Shown: positions 7,683 to 16,862, counted from the first letter of the stretch. The stretch is DNA of 64,000 nucleotides from CAZGXM01 sp964529795 (GCA_964529795.1 CAZGXM010000001.1:1-64000); one strand, 5' to 3'. Notes: generated from the letters alone by a model not told the origin. Made by a program: numbers and translations.

Positions 7683-8561
7683 ATGAGAAGCTGGAAGGAA
7701 ACGGTTTACAAGCATTTTTTCTTTACCAATGCGTTTTTGGTGATAGTGGTATTGTTTGGCATCCTGGCACTTTTGGTCCATAACAGCCTGCCGGCTTTTG
7801 CCACGGTGAGTGTGAAGGAATTTTTTACGGGATTGAAGTGGAATCCCGGTGGTTTTAAAGAAGATGCCTTTGGGATTGTGCCGCTTCTGGTCAGCACTCT
7901 CATGGTCACGGTCGGAGCCATGCTCTTCGCTGTGCCTTTGGGTGTTTTGACGGCGGCCTACATTGCGGAGGTGGCCAGCCCCCGGGAAAGGGAAATCATC
8001 AAACCGGTTGTGGAGGTTTTGGCCGGTATTCCTTCGGTGGTTGTGGGGTTTTTCGGCATTGTGGTCCTGGGACCGTTGCTTGCCCGGATTTTCAACCTGT
8101 CCAACGGTCTCAACGCCATCAACGGCTCCATCCTCCTGGGTATTATGGCTCTGCCCACCATCACTTCCCTGGCGGAGGACGCCATTACCGCCGTGCCTGA
8201 CGACTACCGCCAGGCTTCCCTGGCTTTGGGGGCCAGCCGCTGGGAAACCCTGACCAAGGTGGTTATTCCCGCGGCCCTGTCCGGAATTATTGCCGCAGTG
8301 ATGCTGGGGATGGGCCGGGCCATCGGGGAGACCATGACGGTACTGATGGCCACCGGCAATGCCCCGGCCATGCCCGGTTCCTTTCTGGACTCGGTACGGA
8401 CCATGACTGCTACCATTGCCATCGAGCTGGGGGAGGTACCGCACAACACCACCCATTATTATGTCCTGTTTGCCGTGGGTCTGGTGCTGTTTGTCATGAC
8501 CTTCCTGGTCAACCTGGCCTCTGACCTGATCCTGGAGAAGTACCAGGAGGTGGAAAGATGA
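7683..8561 (+). CDS. pstC: Phosphate ABC transporter permease PstC
   Basis: A 292-residue inner-membrane permease with about six helices. The first is at residues 15-37 (FLVIVVLFGILALLV), followed by an extracellular loop. The permease coupling motif EAA...G is seen at about residues 175-190 (DDYRQASLALGASRWETLTKVV). The VLAGIPSVVVGFFG segment is typical of PstC. GGGGAGGTTGTC precedes ATG 7683. The last four bases overlap the start of pstA (ATGA), giving translational coupling and fitting an equimolar PstC-PstA pair. Confidence 0.94.
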   Translation: MRSWKETVYKHFFFTNAFLVIVVLFGILALLVHNSLPAFATVSVKEFFTGLKWNPGGFKEDAFGIVPLLVSTLMVTVGAMLFAVPLGVLTAAYIAEVASPREREIIKPVVEVLAGIPSVVVGFFGIVVLGPLLARIFNLSNGLNAINGSILLGIMALPTITSLAEDAITAVPDDYRQASLALGASRWETLTKVVIPAALSGIIAAVMLGMGRAIGETMTVLMATGNAPAMPGSFLDSVRTMTATIAIELGEVPHNTTHYYVLFAVGLVLFVMTFLVNLASDLILEKYQEVER

Positions 8562-9409
8562 GCAAGAAAAAGCGACAGTTTCTCGGCTTCTTGCTGCTCC
8601 GGGCGGCGGCACTGACTGTCCTGATAATTCTGGCAGTTATACTTGGTGATATTATTATGAAAGGCAGCGGTGTGATTTCCTGGGAATTTATCAGCAAACC
8701 ACCCACCAACGGTATGACGCAAGGCGGTATTTTGCCGGCAATTGTCGGCACATTATTGGTGACGATCATCACCGCGTTGCTGGCTGTGCCGCTGGGCATA
8801 TTTGCAGCCATCTATCTCAATGAATACGCCCGGAAAAGCAAACTGACCCGGTTGATTCGCCTGTCCATTCGTAACCTGGCGGGAGTGCCTTCCATTGTCT
8901 TCGGCCTGTTCGGGGTGGCGCTGTTTGTCCGCCTGTTTGGTTTCGGACAATCCGTTTTGGCGGCGGGGATGACCCTGGGATTGCTTACACTGCCAGTGAT
9001 TATCACTGCCGGCGAGGAAGCGCTGAAAACCGTTCCCAATTCATACCGGGAAGGGGCGCTGGCGTTGGGAGCCACCCGCTGGCAGGCTATTAAGACCAAT
9101 GTGCTGCCCGCCGCCATCCCGGGGATTTTAACCGGTGTGATCCTGGGGTTGGCCCGCGCTGCCGGCGAGACCGCCCCTATTCTCTTTACAGGAGTGGCTT
9201 TTTACCTGCCGTTTTTACCCAACTCCGTATTCAGCCAGTTTATGGCGCTTCCCTATCACCTGTACATTATGGCCACCCAGCACCAGGCGGTGGAGCAGGT
9301 CAGGCCGCTGGCATACGGGACGGCGCTGGTATTGATTATTTTGGTTTTTTCCTTGAATATGATCGCGGTACTGCTGCGTTCCTATTACCGTCGCAGGGCT
9401 GCCCGTTAG
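8558..9409 (+). CDS. pstA: Phosphate ABC transporter permease PstA
   Basis: A 283-residue permease partner of PstC with about six helices. It has the NLAGVPSIVFGLFG motif at about 107-120 and the coupling loop NSYREGALALGATRWQAIKT at about 165-184, both diagnostic of PstA. The start overlaps the pstC stop by four bases, preceded by GGAGGTGGAAAG inside pstC. The stop is followed within 16 bases by pstB. Length and helix pattern are normal. Confidence 0.94.
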   Translation: MSKKKRQFLGFLLLRAAALTVLIILAVILGDIIMKGSGVISWEFISKPPTNGMTQGGILPAIVGTLLVTIITALLAVPLGIFAAIYLNEYARKSKLTRLIRLSIRNLAGVPSIVFGLFGVALFVRLFGFGQSVLAAGMTLGLLTLPVIITAGEEALKTVPNSYREGALALGATRWQAIKTNVLPAAIPGILTGVILGLARAAGETAPILFTGVAFYLPFLPNSVFSQFMALPYHLYIMATQHQAVEQVRPLAYGTALVLIILVFSLNMIAVLLRSYYRRRAAR

Positions 9410-9424
9410 TTGAGAGGTGATATA

Positions 9425-10186
9425 ATGAATAAAAGGGTGAAAATAGTGACAGAAGACCTGTCGATGTATTATGGAGATTTCCAGGCTTTAAAAGGCATCA
9501 ACCTCACTGTCCGTGAGAACGAAATTACCGCATTGATCGGACCCTCCGGCTGTGGAAAGTCCACTTTCCTGCGAGTGCTGAACCGGATGAACGAGCTGAT
9601 AGCGGCTACCAGGGTGGAGGGTAAAGTCTATATTGACGGTGAGGAAATTTACGGGCCCAAGGTGGACGTGGTGAACTTGCGCAAGCGGGTGGGCATGGTA
9701 TTTCAAAAACCCAATCCCTTCCCCAAATCCATTTATGACAACGTGGCTTACGGCCCGCGTATTCACGGTATGCGGGATAAGCAGAAACTGGACCAACTGG
9801 TGGAAAAAAGCCTGCAGCAGGCGGCATTGTGGGGTGAAGTAAAGGGCCGGTTGCATGCCCCGGCGCTGGGTTTGTCCGGCGGGCAGCAGCAGCGCCTGTC
9901 CATTGCCCGCCTGCTGGCCGTGGAACCGGAAGTACTGCTGATGGACGAGCCCACTTCCGCTCTGGACCCGGTGTCCACCATGAAGATTGAGGAACTGGTG
10001 AAGGAGTTGAAAGAACGTTATACCATTGTCATTGTCACACATAATATGCAGCAGGCGGCACGGATCAGCGACAGGACGGCATTTTTTCTCAATGGAGAGG
10101 TGGTTGAGTTTGATGAAACCGAAATCATGTTTACCAATCCCACTGACCAGCGCACTGAGGATTATATTACCGGTCGCTTTGGTTGA
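9425..10186 (+). CDS. pstB: Phosphate ABC transporter ATPase PstB
   Basis: A 253-residue ATPase that drives phosphate import. It has Walker A GPSGCGKST, the Q-loop in MVFQKPNPFPKSIYDN (typical of PstB), the signature LSGGQQQRLSIARLLA, Walker B LLMDEPTSALDP, and the H-loop VTHNMQQAARISD. ATG 9425 was chosen because GAGAGGTGATATA precedes it; an upstream TTG at 9410 would start inside the ribosome site. It is followed by phoU after 28 bases. Confidence 0.96.
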   Translation: MNKRVKIVTEDLSMYYGDFQALKGINLTVRENEITALIGPSGCGKSTFLRVLNRMNELIAATRVEGKVYIDGEEIYGPKVDVVNLRKRVGMVFQKPNPFPKSIYDNVAYGPRIHGMRDKQKLDQLVEKSLQQAALWGEVKGRLHAPALGLSGGQQQRLSIARLLAVEPEVLLMDEPTSALDPVSTMKIEELVKELKERYTIVIVTHNMQQAARISDRTAFFLNGEVVEFDETEIMFTNPTDQRTEDYITGRFG

Positions 10187-10214
10187 GAGAATGTAGAACC
10201 GGATCGGAGGTGTA

Positions 10215-10880
10215 ATGATGGCAAACGGCAGAAGGACTTTTCACAGTGACCTCAAGGAACTGCAGCAGGAAATATTGAGAATGGGCAGCATGGTGGAGGA
10301 GGCGATAGATTTAGCTGTCACGGCCTTGAAGAAACAGGATGTGGATATGGCCCGACAGGTGCGGGAAGGGGATGAGGCAATCGATGGCCTGGAGCTGGCT
10401 GTTGAAGACCGGTGTGTCAAGCTCATTGCCACCCAGCAGCCGATGGCCAAGGACCTGAGGAAAATCAGTGTCGCTTTTAAAATTATTACCGACCTGGAAC
10501 GTATGGCCGACTATGCATCTGACATTGCCAAAGCCACCATGCAAATTGGCCGGGAACCGTTGATTAAACCGTTGATAGACATCCCGCGCATGGCAAAACT
10601 GGCGCAGAAAATGGTCAAGGACAGCCTTGACAGTTATGTCAACGAAGATGTAGAATTAGCTATGACCCTGGCTGAAGCGGACGATGAGGTGGACAGCCTG
10701 CATTCCCAGGTTTTACGGGAACTCTTGACTTACATGATGGAAGACCCGCGAACCATCCGGCAGGCGACTCACCTGAATTTTGTCAGCCGGTATTTGGAGC
10801 GAATCGCAGACCATGCCACCAACATCGGGGAAAGAGTGATTTATATGGTCACGGGGAAAAGAAAGGATTTAAATGACTAA
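10215..10880 (+). CDS. phoU: Phosphate-transport regulator PhoU
   Basis: A 221-residue all-helical protein with two PhoU repeats. Each repeat carries an acidic metal-binding motif: EGDEAIDGLE at about 51-60 and ADDEVDSLH at about 155-163. PhoU lowers PhoR signalling and Pst uptake when phosphate is plentiful. There are tandem ATG codons at 10215 and 10218; GGAGGTGTA favours either. It is the last gene of the operon; no terminator is obvious after it and a new promoter follows at 10902. Confidence 0.94.
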   Translation: MMANGRRTFHSDLKELQQEILRMGSMVEEAIDLAVTALKKQDVDMARQVREGDEAIDGLELAVEDRCVKLIATQQPMAKDLRKISVAFKIITDLERMADYASDIAKATMQIGREPLIKPLIDIPRMAKLAQKMVKDSLDSYVNEDVELAMTLAEADDEVDSLHSQVLRELLTYMMEDPRTIRQATHLNFVSRYLERIADHATNIGERVIYMVTGKRKDLND

Positions 10881-10901
10881 AAAAGACACGACAAAAAAAG
10901 A

Positions 10902-10931
10902 TTGACTTCCAATTATTAGAAATATTATAAT
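10902..10931 (+). promoter_or_regulatory. Strong sigma-A-like promoter downstream of phoU
   Basis: TTGACT at 10902-10907 and a perfect TATAAT at 10926-10931 are separated by 18 bases. It would fire from about 10938 and feed the hairpin-bounded segment at 10938-11018, and beyond it sdhCAB if transcription reads through. Confidence 0.7.
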
Positions 10932-10937
10932 TTATAA

Positions 10938-11018
10938 AAGAAATGCAGGAGTCAAGTTATGGGAGGCCAAATACTGTTGGTGCAAGCAGTTTGCAGGGCT
11001 CCCGTTTAGTTTTTTCTT
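10938..11018 (+). ncRNA. Candidate small RNA or leader attenuator
   Basis: A short unit between the promoter at 10902 and a terminator-like end. The hairpin is formed by GGGAGGCC (10961-10968) with GGGCTCCC (10996-11003), and inside it CAAATACTG pairs with CAGTTTG. TTTAGTTTTTTCTT follows at 11005-11018. No open frame with a ribosome site lies within. It could be a free-standing RNA of about 80 nt or a transcription attenuator in the sdh leader. I do not recognise an RNA family. Confidence 0.5.
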
Positions 11019-11355
11019 CTAACTTATAGAAAACGCCGGCGGTACTGCCCGTATTTGTCATATTCCACTTGTGCGCGTGCCTGTACTGGTTGCGGGCCTT
11101 GCGCGGGTTTTAAAAAACCTGTCAGTTCAGGCATAATAATTGCATATGAAATTTTTGCATTATTTTGTTTATTTTACGCCGTCAAGGGGAGTTGCCGGGA
11201 CGGCGGGAATTTTTATTGTCAGGGGAGGGAGGTAGCGAATTGAAACTCGGTCACGACAGTGACCATCCCAGAGGCTGCGGTTGATGTACCGTCAGAAATA
11301 GAACTGCAGGGAAGTAGCTGGACATTTAATTTGTTTTCAGAAAGGAGTTTAGCGT
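11019..11355. other. Gene-free leader before sdhC
   Basis: 337 bases without a convincing gene; the 62-residue frame at 11055 has no ribosome site. It holds a small inverted repeat GGTTTT/AAAACC around 11106-11121 and an AT-rich stretch at 11138-11180. The sdhC ribosome site AAAGGAG is at its end. The function of this long leader is unknown. Confidence 0.4.
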
Positions 11356-11976
11356 ATGAGCGTCTTGGAGAAAAACCATTTTTTTGTGCGTAAGCTGCAC
11401 TCGTTGTTTGGTGTAATTCCCATCGGGCTGTTTTTGCTGGAGCATCTCTATACCAACTCTTTTGCAACCCAGGGAGCGGAAGCTTTTAATTCCAAGGTGG
11501 AATTTTTGCAAAGCTTGAGTTATGTGCTGTATATTGAAATATTTCTCATTTTGTTGCCAATTATATTCCATGCTCTTTACGGCCTTTACATTGTTTACGT
11601 CGCCAAGAACAATGTCCTTCAATACACCTATTACCGTAACTGGGCATTCTACCTGCAGCGTGTTACCGCATTGATTACCCTGATTTTTGTGGTATATCAT
11701 TTGTGGGTATTGAGAATTTCCGCTTTTATCACCGGCAGTGAGGTGACATTCACCGTGATGGCCCGGCACCTGAGCAACCCGCTCGTTCTTGCCCTCTACG
11801 TGATAGGTCTTGTGGCGGCAACTTATCACTTTGCCAACGGCTTGTGGGCGTTTCTGGTCAACTGGGGTATTACCATCGGCCCCCGGGCCCAGCGGATTAG
11901 CGCGTATGCCGCTACTGTCGTTTTTGTAGTTTTGACCGTGATGGGATTACAGGCATTGTTTGCTTTTATGGCTTAA
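11356..11976 (+). CDS. sdhC: Succinate dehydrogenase/fumarate reductase cytochrome b subunit
   Basis: A 206-residue integral membrane subunit of the five-helix, dihaem cytochrome b558 type found in B. subtilis SDH and epsilon-proteobacterial QFR. Histidines in helices serve as haem ligands (for example HSLFG near residue 16, LLEHLY near 30, IIFHALYG near 70, YHLW near 115, YHFANG near 157). It transfers electrons between menaquinone and the flavoprotein. AGAAAGGAGTTTAGCGT precedes ATG 11356. It is 17 bases from sdhA. Sequence alone cannot tell whether the complex runs as fumarate reductase or succinate dehydrogenase; an anaerobe with menaquinone makes fumarate reduction plausible. Confidence 0.92.
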   Translation: MSVLEKNHFFVRKLHSLFGVIPIGLFLLEHLYTNSFATQGAEAFNSKVEFLQSLSYVLYIEIFLILLPIIFHALYGLYIVYVAKNNVLQYTYYRNWAFYLQRVTALITLIFVVYHLWVLRISAFITGSEVTFTVMARHLSNPLVLALYVIGLVAATYHFANGLWAFLVNWGITIGPRAQRISAYAATVVFVVLTVMGLQALFAFMA

Positions 11977-11993
11977 AGGAGGGACCAGGATAA

Positions 11994-13760
11994 ATGGCTG
12001 AGAAGAAGATCATTGTTGTCGGTGGCGGTTTGTCGGGTTTGATGGCCACCATGAAAGCGGCGGAAAGAGGCGTGAAGGTTGACCTGTTTTCTCTTGTCCC
12101 TGTAAAGCGTTCCCACTCCTGCTGTGCCCAGGGCGGTATTAATGCCGCGTTGGACACTAAGGGAGAAAATGACTCCACCTGGGAGCACTTCGATGATACT
12201 ATTTACGGCGGGGACTTTTTGGCCAACCAGCCGCCGGTAAAAGACATGTGTGATGCGGCGCCGGGTATCATCTACGCCATGGACCGTATGGGTGTGATGT
12301 TCAGCCGTACCCCGGAGGGACTGCTGGATTTGCGTTTGTTCGGCGGTGTCAAGAAACCGCGTACCGCCTTTGCCGGCGCTACCACCGGCCAGCAGTTGCT
12401 GTATGCCTGTGACGAACAGGTGCGCAAGTGGGAAGACAAGGGTATGGTGAAAAAATTCGAAGGGTGGGAATTTTTATCCGCGGTGATAGACGGGTCCGGT
12501 GTCTGCCGGGGGATAGTTGCCCAGGACCTTGCCAACATGGAAATCAATGTCTTTAAAGCAGATGCGGTGCTGCTGGCAACCGGCGGCGCGGGGATGATTT
12601 TCGGCCGCAGTACCAACTCGGTAATCAATACCGGCAGTGCGGCCGGCGCGGTTTACCAGCAGGGTGTTTACTACGCCAACGGTGAATTTGTCCAGATTCA
12701 CCCCACGGCCATGCCTGGTGACGATAAAAACCGCTTGATGTCCGAGTCCGCCCGGGGTGAAGGCGGCCGGGTCTGGACTTATAAGGACGGCAAACCCTGG
12801 TACTTCCTGGAGGAATGGTATCCGGCATACGGGAACCTGGTACCGCGGGATATTGCAGCCCGTGCTATTTTTAAGGTTTGTCACGAAATGGGCCTGGGCG
12901 TGGACGGTAAGAACCAGGTATACCTGGACTTATCGCATCTGGATTCTGAATTCCTGGAAGTCCGCCTGGGCGGCATTCTGGAAATTTACCAGAAATTCCA
13001 CGGTGACGACCCGAAGAAAGTACCGATGAAAATCTTCCCGTCAGTGCACTATTTCATGGGCGGTATGCACGTGGACTGGAACCATCAAACGGCAATTCCC
13101 GGACTGTTTGCTTCCGGCGAGTGCGACTATATGTATCACGGTGCAAACCGCCTGGGAGCCAACTCCCTGCTGTCCGCCCTGTACAGCGGTACCGTTGCCG
13201 GCCCGGCCATGGTGGATTATATCAACGGGCTTGACAAATCCGCCGCTGATGCGGGCAGCAAGGCCTTTGATGAAGAACTGAAACGCCAGCAGGACTGGAA
13301 TGACAAGATTTTTGCCATGGACGGCAATGAGAACCCCTATGCATTGCACCAGGAAATGGGCGATATCATGACTGCCAATGTGACGGTGGTCAGGTACAAC
13401 GACAAGCTGAAAGAAACTGATGAAAAACTGCAAGAACTGCAGCAACGCTGGCACAACATCAATATCGAGGACGCAGCCCGGTGGGGTAACCAGGGCGTAA
13501 TGTTTACCAAGCAGCTTTGGAACATGATGCAGCTGGCCCGGGTAATTACCCTGGGAGCATATTACCGTAATGAAAGCCGCGGTGCACACTACAAGCCCGA
13601 ATTCCCGGACCGGGACGATGAAAACTGGCTGAAGACCACCAAGGCCAAATATACTGCCGACGGTCCGGTGTTTGAGTATGAGGAAGTGGACATTTCGTTA
13701 ATCAAGCCGAGACCGCGTAAATATGACGTGGATAAGGAGGCGACCATGAAAGATGAGTAG
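11994..13760 (+). CDS. sdhA: Succinate dehydrogenase/fumarate reductase flavoprotein subunit
   Basis: A 588-residue FAD subunit that interconverts succinate and fumarate. The N-terminal dinucleotide motif is VVGGGLSGL. The covalent FAD histidine lies in RSHSCCAQGGINAAL (about 39-53). Active-site segments are visible: FVQIHPTAMPGD, SESARGEGGRVW, YFMGGMHVDWN and the LGANSLLSALYSG flavin-binding region. Length is typical for the Bacillus/Wolinella class. AAAGGAGGGACC precedes ATG 11994. The 3' end overlaps sdhB by eight bases, so the two subunits are coupled. Confidence 0.96.
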   Translation: MAEKKIIVVGGGLSGLMATMKAAERGVKVDLFSLVPVKRSHSCCAQGGINAALDTKGENDSTWEHFDDTIYGGDFLANQPPVKDMCDAAPGIIYAMDRMGVMFSRTPEGLLDLRLFGGVKKPRTAFAGATTGQQLLYACDEQVRKWEDKGMVKKFEGWEFLSAVIDGSGVCRGIVAQDLANMEINVFKADAVLLATGGAGMIFGRSTNSVINTGSAAGAVYQQGVYYANGEFVQIHPTAMPGDDKNRLMSESARGEGGRVWTYKDGKPWYFLEEWYPAYGNLVPRDIAARAIFKVCHEMGLGVDGKNQVYLDLSHLDSEFLEVRLGGILEIYQKFHGDDPKKVPMKIFPSVHYFMGGMHVDWNHQTAIPGLFASGECDYMYHGANRLGANSLLSALYSGTVAGPAMVDYINGLDKSAADAGSKAFDEELKRQQDWNDKIFAMDGNENPYALHQEMGDIMTANVTVVRYNDKLKETDEKLQELQQRWHNINIEDAARWGNQGVMFTKQLWNMMQLARVITLGAYYRNESRGAHYKPEFPDRDDENWLKTTKAKYTADGPVFEYEEVDISLIKPRPRKYDVDKEATMKDE

Positions 13761-14505
13761 GGAATATATTCACCTGAAAGTTAAGCGCCAGGACAGTGCT
13801 GATTCTCAGCCTTATTGGGAAGAGTTCAAGGTTCCTTACAAACCCAATATGAACGTAGTCTCCGTTTTGATGGAAGTGAGAAAGAAACCGGTTAATGCCA
13901 AGGGACAGAAAACTACGCCGGTGGTTTGGGAGTGCAACTGCCTGGAAGAGGTGTGCGGCGCCTGCTCCATGCGTATTAACGGCAAGCCGCGCCAGGCATG
14001 TTCGGCTTTGATTGACAAGATCGAGAAAAGTCCCATTGTACTGGAACCGCTGTCAAAGTTTCCGGTAATCAGGGACTTGATGGTTGACCGCCAGGTGATG
14101 TTTGACAACCTGCGTAAAGTGATGGCCTGGGTCAATGTTGACGGCAGTTGGGATTTGGGCCGGGGGCCGCGTTTCCCGGAAAAAACTCGCCAGTGGGCAT
14201 ACCTGCTGTCCCGCTGCATGACCTGCGGCTGCTGTATGGAAGCGTGTCCCAACGTGAACAAAAAATCACCTTTCATCGGCCCGGCGGCCCTGAACCAGGT
14301 GCGCCTGTTCAACGTACACCCGCTGGGCAGCATGGATAAGGAAAAACGCCTGGATGCCATCATGGGTGTGGGCGGCATTACAGACTGCGGCAACTCCCAG
14401 AACTGCGTGCAGGTTTGCCCGAAGGAAATTCCGCTGACCACGTCAATTGCGGACCTGAACAAGGATACAACCATCCACGGCATCAAGCGTTTCTTGCGAA
14501 AATAA
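13753..14505 (+). CDS. sdhB: Succinate dehydrogenase/fumarate reductase iron-sulfur subunit
   Basis: A 250-residue subunit with three iron-sulfur clusters. [2Fe-2S] ligands are in CLEEVCGAC plus a later Cys (about 57-80); [4Fe-4S] in CMTCGCCMEACP (about 156-167); the [3Fe-4S] set in CGNSQNCVQVCP (about 215-226). It links the flavin to the cytochrome b haems at the cytoplasmic face. The start lies inside sdhA, behind GATAAGGAGGCGACC. A clear terminator follows at 14515, closing the sdhCAB unit. Confidence 0.96.
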   Translation: MSREYIHLKVKRQDSADSQPYWEEFKVPYKPNMNVVSVLMEVRKKPVNAKGQKTTPVVWECNCLEEVCGACSMRINGKPRQACSALIDKIEKSPIVLEPLSKFPVIRDLMVDRQVMFDNLRKVMAWVNVDGSWDLGRGPRFPEKTRQWAYLLSRCMTCGCCMEACPNVNKKSPFIGPAALNQVRLFNVHPLGSMDKEKRLDAIMGVGGITDCGNSQNCVQVCPKEIPLTTSIADLNKDTTIHGIKRFLRK

Positions 14506-14514
14506 CTTGTCTTT

Positions 14515-14550
14515 GGGCGTACCGGGTTACCCGGGCGCCCTTTCTTTTTT
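14515..14550 (+). terminator. Rho-independent terminator after sdhB
   Basis: GGGCG...CGCCC encloses CCGGG/CCCGG with a three-base loop, then TTTCTTTTTT ending at 14550. Confidence 0.88.
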
Positions 14551-14558
14551 AACTAGCC

Positions 14559-14597
14559 GGCAGGAATTTAAACAGTCGCCACGAATATACATATATT
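14559..14597. promoter_or_regulatory. GCAGGAA ... CGAATAT intergenic motif
   Basis: GGCAGGAATTTAAACAG at 14559-14575, followed by ACGAATATACATATATT ending at 14597. Related GCAGGAA words occur in other gene-free stretches, at 20218, 39508, 49933, 49944, 52031 and 62113. Function unknown; it may be an alternative-sigma promoter or a dispersed repeat. Confidence 0.3.
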
Positions 14598-14703
14598 GAC
14601 CCGCTGCGAAGAGGCAAGTCGGGACAAATGTGAAATATTTAATTTAAAAATAATACCGATTATCGAACCTTAAACTTCGAACTTCGAATACAGGGGGGAA
14701 TCA

Positions 14704-15672
14704 ATGTTTGAGCATACACTTTTTTGGGAAATCAGAAAAGATTTAAAGCAGGTGGAAAAAGAATTATACCGTTATATCGAGGCCCCTAACCGATTGTTGG
14801 CGGATACGTCGGCACATTTACTGCAAGCAGGAGGAAAAAGATTGCGCCCTGCTTTTGCTTTGTTGGCGGGGAAATTTCACCACTACTCACTGGACAATTT
14901 GCTGCCGCTGGCAGTGGCGCTGGAACTGATCCACATGGCCAGCCTGGTGCATGACGATGTGGTGGATGCCTCTTTAACCCGCAGGGGCAGGCCTACGGTC
15001 AGAGCCCAGTGGGGAAACAGGATAAGTATCCATACCGGTGACTACTTGTTTGCCAAATCGTTGATTTTGATATCCCGGTACCAGGATCCCCGGGTGGCCC
15101 GGGTACTGTCTCAGGTCAGTGTGCAGATGTGCGAGGGCGAAATCCAGCAAATTGCCACTGCGTTCAAGCCCGGCCAGGGGGTCAGGGATTATTTCTACCG
15201 GATTAAAAGAAAAACCGCTCTTTTGATTTCCGCCAGCTGCCGGCTGGGAGCCGTGGTGGCAGGAGCACCGGATAGTGTTGTCCGTGCTTTAACTTTGTAC
15301 GGTTATTATCTGGGCATGGCGTTTCAGATAACTGACGATATTCTGGATATGGTTGCGGATGAAAGCGTGCTGGGAAAACCCGTGGGCAGTGACCTGCGCC
15401 AGGGCATTATTACACTGCCTGTCATTTATGCTGTGGAAAACAGCCCGTACCGGGAAGTGCTGGTAAAGATTATTTCTCAAAAAGATAAAAAGGAAGGGGA
15501 GGTGCTGGAGGCCATAGAGCTCGTAAGGGCCAGCGGCGGTATTGACTACGCTTTTTCTGTTTCCGAAAAATACTTGCAAAAGGCAAAAGTACAGCTGGCT
15601 TTACTTCCTGATGTGGGGACAAAGAAAACCCTGGGCAAAATTGCCGACTTTATTAACATAAGACCTTATTAA
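14704..15672 (+). CDS. hepT: Long-chain polyprenyl diphosphate synthase (heptaprenyl type, component II)
   Basis: A 322-residue trans-isoprenyl diphosphate synthase making the side chain of menaquinone by adding isopentenyl diphosphate units. The first aspartate-rich motif is LVHDDVVDAS (about 83-92) and the second is ITDDILDM (about 210-217). The GGKRLRP substrate motif lies near residue 44. Family and length fit HepT/GerC3 or octaprenyl synthase; chain length cannot be read. CAGGGGGGAATCA precedes ATG 14704. It stands alone between sdhB and the NapC-like cytochromes, a context of quinone-linked respiration. Confidence 0.88.
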   Translation: MFEHTLFWEIRKDLKQVEKELYRYIEAPNRLLADTSAHLLQAGGKRLRPAFALLAGKFHHYSLDNLLPLAVALELIHMASLVHDDVVDASLTRRGRPTVRAQWGNRISIHTGDYLFAKSLILISRYQDPRVARVLSQVSVQMCEGEIQQIATAFKPGQGVRDYFYRIKRKTALLISASCRLGAVVAGAPDSVVRALTLYGYYLGMAFQITDDILDMVADESVLGKPVGSDLRQGIITLPVIYAVENSPYREVLVKIISQKDKKEGEVLEAIELVRASGGIDYAFSVSEKYLQKAKVQLALLPDVGTKKTLGKIADFINIRPY

Positions 15673-15785
15673 AAAAAAGAGAGATGAGAAGAAATACTTT
15701 CCCTTTGATGGGGTAGGGAAAAGCAGTACCGGAATTTTCACCTCACCAATGTTCCCGGCCGATTCCGTACAAGGAGGGGCAGAAA

Positions 15786-16862
15786 GTGAGAAAATTATTC
15801 AGATTTGTTTTAAAGGTTATACCGAAATTTGACCTGTCAAGAACAGAGGATAAATTGAAGCTTTTTATCCTGGTCAATGGTCTTTTAATATTTGTTGGCA
15901 TCGGGTCGGTGGGAATGCTGAAGGTCACTTCCACGCCTCAGTTTTGTTCTTCCTGCCATGAAATGAGGCCGGAGTATGTTACCTGGAAAGCAACCTCGCA
16001 CAACCAGGTGGATTGCGTGAAATGCCACATTGAACCGGGTTTGGACAGCCTGGTAAAACATAAAATCTCTGCAATGAAACAGCTTTACCAGCATGTAACC
16101 GGTCAAGTCCCCAATCCCATTGAAATGCCGCAGCCCATTGAAAGTTATGTTTGTGAACAATGTCACTCGCGCAATCGCCTGGTAAACGCGTCGGGAGACT
16201 TGATAATTCCGCACAACCGGCATTTGGAACAGGAAATTGAGTGTGTCAGATGCCACAAAGGGGTGGCCCACGGCCTTATTTCCGAGCGGGAAGTGACCAG
16301 GGAAATTCCCTATGATGATTGGACAGTGAAGGTGGCATCCAACCAAACAAAGCCCAAGCTTACCCGCCCGCCCATGGGCACCTGTATGGGCTGTCACAAG
16401 GAGCGGGGCGTGACCAGGGAATGTTCCGCCTGTCACAAGGTGATACGGTTGCCGGATTCCCACGAACAGGACAACTGGAAGGTAGTGCACGGGCAGTCGG
16501 CCCGCAAGGGATACAAGCAGTGCCTGCAGTGTCATGCGTCTGACAGCTATATTCCCGCCATGACCGAGCAGCCTGTCAAGGTCGTTGCCAGAAGTACCGA
16601 CTTCTGTTACAGCTGTCACCTGCAGAAACCGGAGAATCACAAGGTCGACAATTGGGGACCCACCCACCGTTATGTAGCGCTGGAAAAAGGCAAGGACAAC
16701 TGCTTTACCTGTCACGACGTCAACCAGCCAAAACCTGACACCAATGTTACCGGCACCTATTGTAACAAGTGTCACTGGTTCCCTGACGACGCGCCTGAAG
16801 AATCACAGCCGCTGGAAAAACCGCAGAATGGAACAGGAGAAGGAAAACATGGCGAATTATAA
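15786..16862 (+). CDS. NapC/NirT-like decahaem cytochrome c
   Basis: A 358-residue membrane-anchored cytochrome with ten CXXCH motifs. One N-terminal helix (about 25-45) is followed by FCSSCHEMRPEY, the NapC/NirT/NrfH signature of a quinol dehydrogenase head. The first four haem sites (CSSCH, CVKCH, CEQCH, CVRCH) make up that head. Six more (CMGCH, CSACH, CLQCH, CYSCH, CFTCH, CNKCH) form an extension not present in ordinary NapC. GTG 15786 follows AAGGAGGGGCAGAAA. Likely role (inference): oxidise menaquinol and pass electrons outward. It is paired with a paralogous dodecahaem gene 43 bases downstream, and they share the SxNQxxCVxCH and SxSGDxxxPH segments. Confidence 0.88.
   Translation: MRKLFRFVLKVIPKFDLSRTEDKLKLFILVNGLLIFVGIGSVGMLKVTSTPQFCSSCHEMRPEYVTWKATSHNQVDCVKCHIEPGLDSLVKHKISAMKQLYQHVTGQVPNPIEMPQPIESYVCEQCHSRNRLVNASGDLIIPHNRHLEQEIECVRCHKGVAHGLISEREVTREIPYDDWTVKVASNQTKPKLTRPPMGTCMGCHKERGVTRECSACHKVIRLPDSHEQDNWKVVHGQSARKGYKQCLQCHASDSYIPAMTEQPVKVVARSTDFCYSCHLQKPENHKVDNWGPTHRYVALEKGKDNCFTCHDVNQPKPDTNVTGTYCNKCHWFPDDAPEESQPLEKPQNGTGEGKHGEL

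Noticed and set aside
7665..8612. A 315-residue reverse-strand frame
   Set aside because: It lies wholly across pstC, is glycine/histidine/glutamine rich as expected of a shadow frame in GC-rich coding DNA, and has no ribosome site.
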